Below, piece by piece: positions 30,428 through 39,031 of a stretch of DNA of 39,031 bases. Position 1 is the stretch's first letter. Each line of letters opens with the position of its first letter. A program made the translations under genes and the position numbers. The DNA lies in assembly GCA_050485905.1 (NCBI GenBank), contig JBJHCH010000022.1, positions 1 through 39,031 of the forward strand, in the 5' to 3' direction. The notes below the pieces were generated by a model that was not told where the DNA came from, did no database searches, and saw nothing but the letters and a program-made list of their open reading frames with translations. Source of the DNA: JAWLCA01 sp050485905. GTDB taxonomy: Bacteria > Pseudomonadota > Alphaproteobacteria > Rhodobacterales > Rhodobacteraceae.

Positions 30428-32020
30428 ATGTCCGACCTGCGCGACGCTGCCCTGAATTCAAAGGCCTGGCCGTTCGAAGAGGCGCGCCGGCTGGTGAAAC
30501 GCTACGAGAAGGCGCCGCCGGAAAAGGGGCATGTGCTGTTCGAGACCGGCTATGGCCCGTCGGGGCTGCCGCATCTGGGCACTTTCGGCGAGGTGGCGCG
30601 GACGACGATGATCCGCCGCGCGTTCGAGGCGATCAGCGACATCCCGACGCGGCTGATCTGCTTTTCCGACGACATGGACGGGATGCGGAAGATCCCCGAC
30701 AACGTGCCGAACCCGGACATGCTGCGCGAACATCTGCAGCGGCCGTTGACATCGGTGCCTGATCCGTTCGGCGAGTTCGAGAGTTTCGGCCACCACAACA
30801 ACGCCATGCTGCGGCGGTTCCTGGATACCTTTGGCTTTGAATACGAGTTCATCAGCGCGACCGATTTTTACAAGTCGGGTCAATTCGATAGCGTGCTTCG
30901 GCGTGCGGCGGAACGCTATGACGACCTGATGCAGGTGATGCTGGCGTCCCTGCGAGAGGAGCGGCAGCAGACCTATTCGATCTTCCTGCCGATCCACCCG
31001 GAAACGGGGCGGGTGCTGTATGTGCCGATCAAGCATGTCGATGCGAAAGAGGCCACCGTCACCTTTGACGACGAGACCGGGCGGGAATGGACGCTGCCGG
31101 TGACGGGCGGGCAGTGCAAGCTGCAGTGGAAGCCTGATTTCGGGGCGCGATGGGCGGCGCTGGATGTCGATTTCGAGATGTACGGCAAGGACCATTCCAC
31201 CAACACGCCGATCTACGACCGGATCTGCGAAATCCTGGGAGGGCGGAAGCCCGAGCATTTCACCTATGAGCTTTTCCTTGACGAGAACGGCGAAAAGATC
31301 AGCAAATCCAAAGGCAACGGGCTGACAATTGATGAATGGCTGACCTATGCTAGCACTGAGTCGCTGTCGTACTTCATGTTCCAGAAGCCCAAGACGGCAA
31401 AGCGGATGTATTTCGACGTGATCCCGCGCGCGGTGGACGAGTATCACCAGCAGTTGCGGGCCTATCCGGGGCAGGATGCGGCGGGCCGGGTCAACAATCC
31501 GGTGTGGCATATCCATTCGGGAAATCCGCCGGAAAGTCATATGGTTGTGCCGTTCTCGATGCTGCTGAACCTGGCCTCGGTCGCAGGCGCGACGGACAAG
31601 TCGGGTTTGTGGGGTTACATCCGCAATTACGCCCCCGATGCCTCGCCGGAGAGCCACCCGGATCTGGATGCGGCGGCGGAATATGCGGTGCGCTATTTCC
31701 GGGATTTCGTCGCACCCAAAAGGGTTTACCGCCTGCCCACGGACCAGGAGCGCGCGGCGATGGAGGATCTGGTTGCCCGGCTGAAGGTCTGGGACGGGGT
31801 GCATGACCCCGAGGCGCTGCAATCGGTGGTCTTTGCGGTGGGCCGCGACCACGGGTTCGAGCCGCTAAGGGATTGGTTCAAGGCGCTTTACGAGGTGCTG
31901 CTGGGGGCCAGCGAGGGGCCGCGGTTCGGGGGGTTCATCGCGCTTTACGGGGTGGCGGAAAGCGTTGCGCTGATCGAGCGTGCGCTGGGGGGCGAGCTGG
32001 CGCAACAGCCCGCGGGTTGA
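30428..32020 (+). CDS. lysS: Lysine--tRNA ligase, class I
   Basis: A 530-residue class I lysyl-tRNA synthetase, the archaeal-type enzyme that replaces the class II enzyme in many alphaproteobacteria. The HIGH-equivalent is GPSGLPHLGTF (His49-Gly51), and the KMSKS loop is KISKSKG (Lys290-Ser294). GKDHSTN near residue 256 and FMFQKPKTAKRMYFD (about 316-330) are LysK hallmarks. The C-terminal anticodon-binding helical domain (about 390-525) is complete. No strong ribosome-binding site precedes the ATG; CCCCCGGTGCCCC lies there. It is essential unless a class II lysS exists elsewhere in the genome. Confidence 0.95.
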   Translation: MSDLRDAALNSKAWPFEEARRLVKRYEKAPPEKGHVLFETGYGPSGLPHLGTFGEVARTTMIRRAFEAISDIPTRLICFSDDMDGMRKIPDNVPNPDMLREHLQRPLTSVPDPFGEFESFGHHNNAMLRRFLDTFGFEYEFISATDFYKSGQFDSVLRRAAERYDDLMQVMLASLREERQQTYSIFLPIHPETGRVLYVPIKHVDAKEATVTFDDETGREWTLPVTGGQCKLQWKPDFGARWAALDVDFEMYGKDHSTNTPIYDRICEILGGRKPEHFTYELFLDENGEKISKSKGNGLTIDEWLTYASTESLSYFMFQKPKTAKRMYFDVIPRAVDEYHQQLRAYPGQDAAGRVNNPVWHIHSGNPPESHMVVPFSMLLNLASVAGATDKSGLWGYIRNYAPDASPESHPDLDAAAEYAVRYFRDFVAPKRVYRLPTDQERAAMEDLVARLKVWDGVHDPEALQSVVFAVGRDHGFEPLRDWFKALYEVLLGASEGPRFGGFIALYGVAESVALIERALGGELAQQPAG

Positions 32021-32067
32021 TAGGGCGCAAGGCGCTGTAATCATGTGAAAACCGGGTGCCAGCATGC

Positions 32068-32111
32068 GTATGGCATGTGTATGGCACCTGTATGGCAGGC
32101 GTATGGCATCT
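32068..32111 (+). repeat. Four phased 11-bp direct repeats
   Basis: GTATGGCA occurs at 32068, 32079, 32090 and 32101, each followed by three variable bases (TGT, CCT, GGC, TCT), giving an exact 11-bp period, about one DNA helical turn. The array ends 18 bp before the -35 of the candidate promoter ahead of the DUF4864 gene, so all copies face the same side of the helix. This looks like a multimeric protein-binding site. It is too short for CRISPR. Confidence 0.8.
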
Positions 32112-32129
32112 GTGCCGCCGGCCTGGCCT

Positions 32130-32157
32130 TTGACGCCGGGGCAAGCCGCGCTAGCTT
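32130..32157 (+). promoter_or_regulatory. Candidate promoter of the DUF4864 gene
   Basis: TTGACG (32130-32135, five of six) and TAGCTT (32152-32157, three of six) are 16 bp apart. CAGGAGA follows before the ATG at 32188. The phased repeats lie directly upstream. Confidence 0.5.
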
Positions 32158-32187
32158 CTTTCACATGGTTCGACAGGAGATCCCGCC

Positions 32188-32598
32188 ATGCGCCGCCTGA
32201 TCCTCGCCCTTGGACTGTCTGCCCTGACCGCCACCGCCGCGCTGGCCGAGGGGCCGCGCAACCCGGCCATCGAAGGCACGATCCAGAGCCAGATCGACGC
32301 CTTTCTGGTTGATGATTTCGCCACCGCCTTCACCTTTGCCTCGCCCAGCATCAAGGGGATGTTCGGCAACCCCGACCGGTTTGGCACGATGGTCCGTCAG
32401 GGTTATCCGATGGTCTGGCGCCCCGATGCGGTGCGCTACCTCGACCTGCGCGAGGAGGCGGGGCGGCAGGTTCAGCGCGTGATGATCACCGATCAGGCGG
32501 GGGCGATCCACTTCCTTGACTACTACATGACCGAGACGCCCGAGGGCTGGCAGATCAACGGGGTGCAGATCCTGAGCGGGGCGCAGGTCGGGGCCTGA
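32188..32598 (+). CDS. DUF4864 domain exported protein
   Basis: A 136-residue protein with a signal peptide (1-20, ending AALA before EGPRN). The mature part is a small alpha+beta domain: IEGTIQSQIDAFLVDDFATAFTFASPSIKGMFG (from about residue 28) and later YYMTETPEGWQINGVQIL, the DUF4864 pattern resembling an NTF2/SnoaL-like cone fold. No catalytic residues are recognised and no function is established. The ATG follows CAGGAGATCCCGCC. It ends four bases before the convergent amine-oxidase gene. Its upstream repeat array suggests specific regulation. Confidence 0.88.
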   Translation: MRRLILALGLSALTATAALAEGPRNPAIEGTIQSQIDAFLVDDFATAFTFASPSIKGMFGNPDRFGTMVRQGYPMVWRPDAVRYLDLREEAGRQVQRVMITDQAGAIHFLDYYMTETPEGWQINGVQILSGAQVGA

Positions 32599-32602
32599 CC
32601 GC

Positions 32603-33847
32603 TCAGGGATTCTGGTCGGCCAGCGCCCGCGCCACGTCGCGCGCCGTCGCCTCGCCCGACAGGCGCGCACCGGCGGCGGTCTGCATCAACCCGCCGGCCA
32701 GCGCCTCTCCCGCGAACCAGATCCGGTCTGCCACCGGTTTGGCCAGAATGTCGCGGGCCGCAGACTGGCCCGGCGCGGCCACGGCATAGGCGCCCCGGAT
32801 CCAGGGTTCCGCCGACCAGTTGGTCATCGTGCCGTGGCCGATGTGGCGGCGGGTGTCGCTGCCGAACACGGCCTCCAGCCGGCCACTGACGAAATCGATC
32901 GCCGCCGCCGGGCCTGCCGCCTCCATCTCCCAGGCAAAGTCGCCGCCGACGAAGCCCACGACCATGTCGGTCTCGAATGGAAAGCAGAGGAAGTAGAGGT
33001 CGTGCCGGGCGTGGCCGACCATCAGGATGTCGGCAAACGGCTCCAACCCCAGCCGGGTGCCGGTGATGCGCAGCGGCACCTTGGTCAGCAGGCCCATCGG
33101 AAGGTCGAAGATCGCCTTTTCGTGGTCAGGCGGCAGGGCAGGGGCGAAGCGCAGCGCGTTGAAGGCCAGCGCCCCGGTCGAGACGGTGACGACGGCGGTG
33201 CGGGCGCGGATGATGCCCTGATCGGTTTCGACCGCCACGCCGGGCCCCGACCAGTCGATCCGCCGCGCCGGGCAGTTCAGCGTGACCGGCACGTCGCGGC
33301 CCCAACGGGCGATCAGCGCGCCATACCCCTCTCGGGTGAACCAGTTCGGCTCCAGATCCTCGGCCCGGCGGAAATCGGCGATCGATATCTCGTCGTCGTC
33401 CTTGCCGAAATCCATCGGGCCGGAAAAGACCGAGACGGCATTGTCCAGATGGCATCTGCGTACCAGCGAGGACAGCCGGTCCTCTGGCCCCGCATGGGCG
33501 GCGATGGCGGCGGTCATCGCCGCCTCGGCCGCGTGCATGTCGGCCAGTTCCGCCGCGTCCGCCCGGCGCGCGCCGAAATACAGATGGTCGAGCGCCATGT
33601 CGTGATATTTCAGCGTCCAGCCCCAGTCCTGCGCCTCGGGGAAGAACGGGTTGCGGTCGGCGGCATGCAGCCAGGCGCAGCCGATGTCGAAGGGCACGCC
33701 GAAGTCGCGGCTGGACGTATGGGCGCGGCCGCCGATGCGGCCCATCGCCTCGATCAGCGTGACGCGCAGCCCGCCGGCCATAAGTGTGCGTGCGGCGGCA
33801 AGCCCGGCAGCGCCGGCCCCGATCACCACGACATCGACATCCGACAT
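32603..33847 (-). CDS. Flavin amine oxidase family oxidoreductase
   Basis: A 414-residue FAD enzyme of the flavin monoamine oxidase group. The dinucleotide-binding motif is VVVIGAGAAGLAAARTL (about 6-22), followed by EAMGRIGGRAHT (about 34-45) in which the RxGGR motif contacts FAD. FDIGCAWLH (about 54-62) and the C-terminal FAD-closing segment RIWFAGEAL with AAGARLSGEATA (about 375-405) complete the fold. Likely substrates are a primary amine or polyamine, but specificity is not readable. Unusually short insert regions compared with classical monoamine oxidases may indicate a distinct substrate. Start at 33847 has no strong ribosome-binding site (CCGGGGCAGGCC). Confidence 0.85.
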   Translation of the reverse strand: MSDVDVVVIGAGAAGLAAARTLMAGGLRVTLIEAMGRIGGRAHTSSRDFGVPFDIGCAWLHAADRNPFFPEAQDWGWTLKYHDMALDHLYFGARRADAAELADMHAAEAAMTAAIAAHAGPEDRLSSLVRRCHLDNAVSVFSGPMDFGKDDDEISIADFRRAEDLEPNWFTREGYGALIARWGRDVPVTLNCPARRIDWSGPGVAVETDQGIIRARTAVVTVSTGALAFNALRFAPALPPDHEKAIFDLPMGLLTKVPLRITGTRLGLEPFADILMVGHARHDLYFLCFPFETDMVVGFVGGDFAWEMEAAGPAAAIDFVSGRLEAVFGSDTRRHIGHGTMTNWSAEPWIRGAYAVAAPGQSAARDILAKPVADRIWFAGEALAGGLMQTAAGARLSGEATARDVARALADQNP

Positions 33848-33939
33848 GGCCTGCCCCGGTTGTTCCGGGTGCGGAGTGTGCCAGCAATCGCAGGAAAGTC
33901 ATGCGTTTTGTTGCGCGGGTCGCGGGCGGGCGGGGCCGA

Positions 33940-34437
33940 TCACGCGTCAGGCAGGCCGAGGTCGGCGGGCGAGAGGTGGAAGGCCTGGCCAAAGCCGCCG
34001 TTCAGCGCGGCAGACAGCACCCGCAGGCGGACAAAGGAGAAATCGGCAAAGTCGATGTAGAGCCGTGCCTTGGGATGGGTGCTCAGCCAGCGCGCGCGGA
34101 GCGCGGGATGGGCCGGGTCGTCGCGGGCCACCGGGGCGGCGCGGGTCTGCAGGGTGATGCGCGGATGGGTCAACGGGTCGCCGCGCACGCCCGGCTCTCC
34201 CAGCAGGACCGAGGCGCGGGGATCGGCGGCCAGCGCACGGGTGTGCCGCGAGAGCGTGGAGATCAACGTGACCGGGCCGCCCGCATCGGCGCCGATGGCG
34301 ACGCGGGCCACATAGGGTGCGCCCGTGTCGGGGTCGAGGACGGCCAGCGCGGCGAAGCGGGCCGTGTCGATCAGGCCCCGCGCCAGGGCACGGGCCTGCG
34401 CGGTCGTCGGGCGGATCGGATCGATCTTCTGCGCCAT
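33940..34437 (-). CDS. Pyridoxamine 5'-phosphate oxidase-like (HugZ-type) protein
   Basis: A 165-residue split-barrel FMN-binding-type protein. ALARGLIDTARFAALAVLDPDTGAPYVARVAIGADAGGPVTLISTLSRHTRAL (in pieces at about 17-67) is the usual first half, with ASVLLGEPGVRGDPLTHPRITLQ (about 74-96) next and IDFADFSFVRLRVLSAALNGGFGQA near the C-terminus. This resembles the N-terminal domain of HugZ-type haem-utilisation proteins without the C-terminal domain. The substrate may be FMN, F420 or haem and cannot be decided here. It is 92 bp downstream of the amine-oxidase start on the same strand. Confidence 0.83.
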   Translation of the reverse strand: MAQKIDPIRPTTAQARALARGLIDTARFAALAVLDPDTGAPYVARVAIGADAGGPVTLISTLSRHTRALAADPRASVLLGEPGVRGDPLTHPRITLQTRAAPVARDDPAHPALRARWLSTHPKARLYIDFADFSFVRLRVLSAALNGGFGQAFHLSPADLGLPDA

Positions 34438-34526
34438 ATCCCGTGCCTACCCGCTGCACCGCGGCATGATCAAGTGTCTTGCCGTCGCAGGACTGTCATG
34501 TAAGCCGGACGAAAAGGGAGGAGCCA

Positions 34527-35120
34527 ATGGCCATCGTGCGACCGCTTTCCGAGGAGGAGATGCAGCCCGCGCTGCGCGAGGAGGTGCAGTTCTTCAAGGG
34601 GCCGCTGGGGGTGATCCCGAACTCGGTACGCACCATGGCCCATCGGCCCGAGATCGCGCGGGCCTTCACCAATCTCAACAAGGCGGTGATGACCAGCAAC
34701 GGGGCGGTCACGCCGGAGTTCAAGCGCCTGCTGGGCTATGTCTCCAGCTTCGCCTCGGGCTGCCGCTATTGTCAGGCGCACATGATCCTGGCCTCGGAAC
34801 GGTTTGGCGCGAGCGAGGCGCGGCTGAACGCGGCCTGGGACTTTGAGGAGAGCGCGCATTTCACCGAGGCCGAGAAGGCCGCGCTGCGCTTTGCCCATGC
34901 CGCGTCGGAGGTGCCGAACGCCGTGACCGAGGAGATGGGGGCCGCGCTGCACGCCCATTGGGGCGAGGGCGACATCGTCGAGATCATGGGGGTTGTGGCG
35001 CTGTTCGGCTACCTGAACCGCTGGAATGACTCGATGGGATCCGCGCTGGAGGACCTGCCGCGCACGACCGCCGAAGCCCGGCTGCAGCCGACCGGCTGGC
35101 AGGTCGGCAAGCACGGCTGA
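34527..35120 (+). CDS. AhpD-like carboxymuconolactone decarboxylase family protein
   Basis: A 197-residue all-helical protein of the alkylhydroperoxidase-like AhpD/CMD superfamily. The redox motif SGCRYCQAH gives Cys79, Cys82 and His85, the peroxidase-type CxxC-x-x-H arrangement. KGPLGVIPNSVRTMAHRPEI (about 24-42) and DIVEIMGVVALFGYLNRWND are typical of the larger CMD-like members. It probably detoxifies peroxides or acts as a thiol-dependent decarboxylase-like enzyme; the partner is unknown. ATG 34527 is chosen over an upstream in-frame ATG (34479) because GGGAGGAGCC lies just before it. Divergent from the HugZ-like gene. Confidence 0.9.
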   Translation: MAIVRPLSEEEMQPALREEVQFFKGPLGVIPNSVRTMAHRPEIARAFTNLNKAVMTSNGAVTPEFKRLLGYVSSFASGCRYCQAHMILASERFGASEARLNAAWDFEESAHFTEAEKAALRFAHAASEVPNAVTEEMGAALHAHWGEGDIVEIMGVVALFGYLNRWNDSMGSALEDLPRTTAEARLQPTGWQVGKHG

Positions 35121-35462
35121 TCGCCGGACGAATCAACCGAATCCACGTTATCGCTAACGCCTGACGCTGCGTCGCGCGGTCGCAGCGCGGGCTGTGACGC
35201 TGCGTCACCTGTGGCGATCACGGTTCCGTGTGAGCGGTGAACAGCCAAACGCCTGATTTGCAGGCACAATTCAAGGTTGATCGGGCAGAAATTTACTGAT
35301 TGCCGGGCTTGTCTGTGAATTTATTGACGGAAAAGTCGTTTGGATAAAAAGGGTTACACAAAGATTGACAGATGCGTTACACTAAAGCCGGGTTGGAGAT
35401 CCGGTCATAGCGCCGGACGGGCGCCGCGCGATCGCGGGGGCGCCGCAAGGAGGAGAAAGAGC
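35121..35462. other. 342-bp regulatory region upstream of acs
   Basis: No gene is seen. It holds two copies of the palindrome GACGC-T-GCGTC (35163-35173 and 35196-35206, 33 bp apart); the second extends to a 15-bp GTGACGC-T-GCGTCAC (35194-35208). Nearer the gene GTTACAC(T)AAAG is repeated at 35353 and 35376, 23 bp apart. A possible promoter is TTACAC (35354-35359) with TACACT (35378-35383), 18 bp apart. The AT-rich stretch 35280-35390 contrasts with the GC-rich flanks, as expected of a control region. A strong AAGGAGGAG precedes acs. Confidence 0.55.
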
Positions 35463-37439
<1,977 letters not shown>

Positions 37440-37443
37440 CGGC

Positions 37444-38124
37444 GTGGTCGCGGTCACGACCGCCCCCGCCGTGCTGATCCTGCTGGGCCCGCCGGGCGCC
37501 GGCAAGGGCACCCAGGCGCGGATGCTGGAAGAGCGGTTCGGGTTGGTGCAGCTGTCCACCGGCGATCTGCTGCGCGGCGCGGTGGCGGCCGGGACCGATG
37601 CCGGCAAGCGGGCCAAGGCGGTGATGGAGGCGGGCCAACTGGTCAGCGACGACATCGTCCTGGCGGTGCTGAAGGACCGGATGGCCGAGCCGGATACCGC
37701 CCGAGGCGTGATCCTTGACGGCTTTCCGCGCACGGCGGGCCAGGCTGCGGCGCTAGACGGACTGCTGGCCGACGCAGGTCAGGGCGTCACCGCCGCGATC
37801 AGCCTGGAGGTGGACGATGCCCCGATGGTCGACCGCGTCTCGGGCCGTTTCACCTGCGCCAGTTGCGGAGAGGGCTATCACGACAGCTTCAAGACGCCGG
37901 CGGTCGCCGGGGTCTGCGACAAATGTGGCGGCACGGAGTTCAAGCGCCGGGCCGACGACAATGCCGAAACCGTGGGCGAGCGTCTGCGCGCCTATCACGC
38001 GCAGACGGCACCCCTGATCGCCCATTACGAGCAACTGGGCGTTCTGGAACGGATCGATGCGATGGGGTCCATCGACGAGATCGCCGAGGAACTGGGCCGC
38101 ACCGTGGCCCGGCTGACACGCTGA
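37444..38124 (+). CDS. adk: Adenylate kinase
   Basis: A 226-residue long-form adenylate kinase, interconverting ATP + AMP and 2 ADP. The P-loop is GPPGAGKGT (15-23), the AMP-binding region is LSTGDLLR (about 37-44) and the Walker-type DGFPRT lies near residue 90. The LID domain holds a zinc finger with Cys138, Cys141, Cys158 and Cys161. The GTG at 37444, four bases after acs, is taken as the start; another GTG at 37471 would give the shorter N-terminus usual for the family. Located directly after acs, it would recycle the AMP that Acs releases. A second housekeeping adk near the ribosomal protein genes is expected but lies outside the window. Confidence 0.93.
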   Translation: MVAVTTAPAVLILLGPPGAGKGTQARMLEERFGLVQLSTGDLLRGAVAAGTDAGKRAKAVMEAGQLVSDDIVLAVLKDRMAEPDTARGVILDGFPRTAGQAAALDGLLADAGQGVTAAISLEVDDAPMVDRVSGRFTCASCGEGYHDSFKTPAVAGVCDKCGGTEFKRRADDNAETVGERLRAYHAQTAPLIAHYEQLGVLERIDAMGSIDEIAEELGRTVARLTR

Positions 38125-38189
38125 GGGGAAGGCCGGTTGCCCCGCTGCGGGGGGCTGCCGGAACAGAGGCAAAAAGGGAGAAAGGTCTC

Positions 38190-38450
38190 ATGTCTGACAA
38201 GTCATCGTCCAATGCCTACTGGGCGGCGAACATCCGGATCATCACCATCTGCATGGTGATCTGGGCGCTCGTCTCGTTCGGGTTCGGCATCATCCTGCGT
38301 CCGCTGCTGTCGGGTATCCCGATCGGTGGCACCGACCTGGGATTCTGGTTCGCGCAGCAGGGGTCGATCCTGACCTTCATCGTGCTGATCTTCTTCTACA
38401 CCTGGTACATGAACCGGCTCGATCGCGAGCACGGCGTGGACGAGATCTGA
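38190..38450 (+). CDS. DUF4212 sodium/substrate symporter small subunit
   Basis: An 86-residue membrane protein with two hydrophobic helices (about 15-36 and 52-74) and the DUF4212 features YWAANIRIITICMVIWALVSFG and FWFAQQGSILTFIVLIFFYTWYMNRLD. It is the small subunit paired with a solute:sodium symporter, here 13 bp downstream. Start ATG follows GGGAGAAAGG. Such pairs adjoin acs in many Rhodobacterales and gammaproteobacteria and are thought to import acetate or related monocarboxylates. Confidence 0.92.
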   Translation: MSDKSSSNAYWAANIRIITICMVIWALVSFGFGIILRPLLSGIPIGGTDLGFWFAQQGSILTFIVLIFFYTWYMNRLDREHGVDEI

Positions 38451-38463
38451 GGGAACACAGACC

Positions 38464-39031
38464 ATGGATCAGTTTACCATCAACCTGCTGTTCGTGGGCG
38501 CGTCCTTTGCGCTTTACATCGGCATCGCGATCTGGGCCCGCGCGGGCACGACCGCGGACTTCTACGCCGCCAGCCGCGGCGTGAACCCCATCGTCAACGG
38601 CGCGGCCACGGCGGCCGACTGGATGTCGGCGGCCTCGTTCATCTCGATGGCCGGCCTCATCGCCTTCGTCGGCTACGGCAACTCCACCTACCTGATGGGG
38701 TGGACCGGCGGCTACGTGCTGCTGGCGCTGCTGCTTGCGCCCTACCTGCGCAAGTTCGGCCGCTACACCGTGCCCGACTTCATCGGCGACCGGTTCTACA
38801 GCCAGACTGCGCGCATGGTGGCCGTCGCCTCGCTGCTGATCATGTCGGTCACCTATGTGATCGGGCAGATGACCGGGGCGGGCGTGGCCTTTTCGCGCTT
38901 CCTCGAAGTGGAGCGTGACACCGGCCTGCTGATCGCCGCGGCGGTGGTGTTCATCTACGCCGTTCTGGGCGGGATGAAGGGCATCACCTACACCCAGCTG
39001 GCGCAATACTGCGTGCTGATCGTCGCCTATA
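38464..39031 (+). CDS. Solute:sodium symporter, large subunit, 5' part (runs off the window)
   Basis: The first 189 residues of a solute:sodium symporter family protein of the VC_2705/ActP-like group. MDQFTINLLFVGASFALYIGIA is the first helix. SRGVNPIVNGAATAADWMSAASFISMAGL (about 38-66) forms the broken helix that binds sodium, and PYLRKFGRYTVPDFIGDRF (about 93-111) is the typical loop. About five helices are visible and the rest lies outside. It is paired with the DUF4212 subunit. Acetate is the most likely substrate because of acs, but pyruvate, propionate or another monocarboxylate is possible. Confidence 0.92.
   Translation, partial: MDQFTINLLFVGASFALYIGIAIWARAGTTADFYAASRGVNPIVNGAATAADWMSAASFISMAGLIAFVGYGNSTYLMGWTGGYVLLALLLAPYLRKFGRYTVPDFIGDRFYSQTARMVAVASLLIMSVTYVIGQMTGAGVAFSRFLEVERDTGLLIAAAVVFIYAVLGGMKGITYTQLAQYCVLIVAY

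Noticed and set aside
32068..32111. Possible CRISPR array or replication iterons
   Set aside because: Units are only 8 bp with 3-bp spacers, so not CRISPR; no rep or parA/B genes or DnaA boxes seen, so not an origin.

Overview
The window is high-GC (clearly above 60 %), densely coded DNA from an alphaproteobacterium, most probably a member of the Rhodobacteraceae/Paracoccaceae. The main evidence is a circularly permuted two-piece tmRNA with an alphaproteobacterial tag, a trgA-trgB-cysK cluster of the kind described in Rhodobacter sphaeroides, a class I lysyl-tRNA synthetase, a B12-dependent ribonucleotide reductase, an AcuI-type acryloyl-CoA reductase and the acs/DUF4212/sodium-solute symporter arrangement. 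No phage genes, insertion sequences, CRISPR arrays, tRNAs or rRNAs were recognised.

Layout, left to right. 1-1.4 kb (minus strand): the 5' end of sspB (ClpXP adaptor), a secreted DUF1194/VWA-like protein and the permuted tmRNA gene ssrA. 1.6-4.6 kb (plus): DUF2182 membrane protein, Cys-rich DUF1326 protein, DinB-fold protein, then acuI. 4.7-5.9 kb: cysteine-desulfurase-like aminotransferase. 5.9-13.8 kb (plus): photolyase, then a run of overlapping or touching genes for cyclopropane fatty-acid synthase, TrgA, TrgB, CysK and a large DUF3772 MscS-type channel; this looks like an envelope, thiol and tellurite stress operon. 14.0-15.0 kb: an unrecognised coiled-coil-like protein and a convergent GlsB/YeaQ membrane protein. 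15.1-19.2 kb (minus): potG-potH-potI-potF polyamine ABC importer. 19.4-21.7 kb (plus): nrdJ with candidate NrdR boxes.

22.0-27.1 kb is a self-contained catabolic cassette: a FadR-type regulator, divergent from a three-gene TRAP importer and an acid-sugar dehydratase of the enolase superfamily. Stretches without recognisable genes lie on both sides, and its base and codon use is visibly less GC3-rich than its neighbours, so it is a good candidate for acquired DNA. 27.2-30.3 kb: GH25 lipoprotein, PBP4-type carboxypeptidase and a TerB-family protein. 30.4-34.4 kb: class I lysS, a DUF4864 exported protein preceded by a phased 11-bp repeat array, a flavin amine oxidase and a PNPOx-like protein. 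34.5-39.0 kb (plus): an AhpD-like protein, then acs, an adenylate kinase, a DUF4212 small subunit and the 5' part of its sodium/solute symporter. The last four read as one unit for acetate (or other monocarboxylate) uptake, activation to acetyl-CoA and recycling of the AMP released.

The window is largely ordinary chromosomal backbone. The items most worth a second look are the 11-bp-phased repeat array ahead of the DUF4864 gene, the uncharacterised DUF2182-DUF1326-DinB unit, the adenylate kinase inside the acetate operon, and the regulatory palindromes ahead of the TRAP cassette and acs. All promoter and operator calls are by eye.
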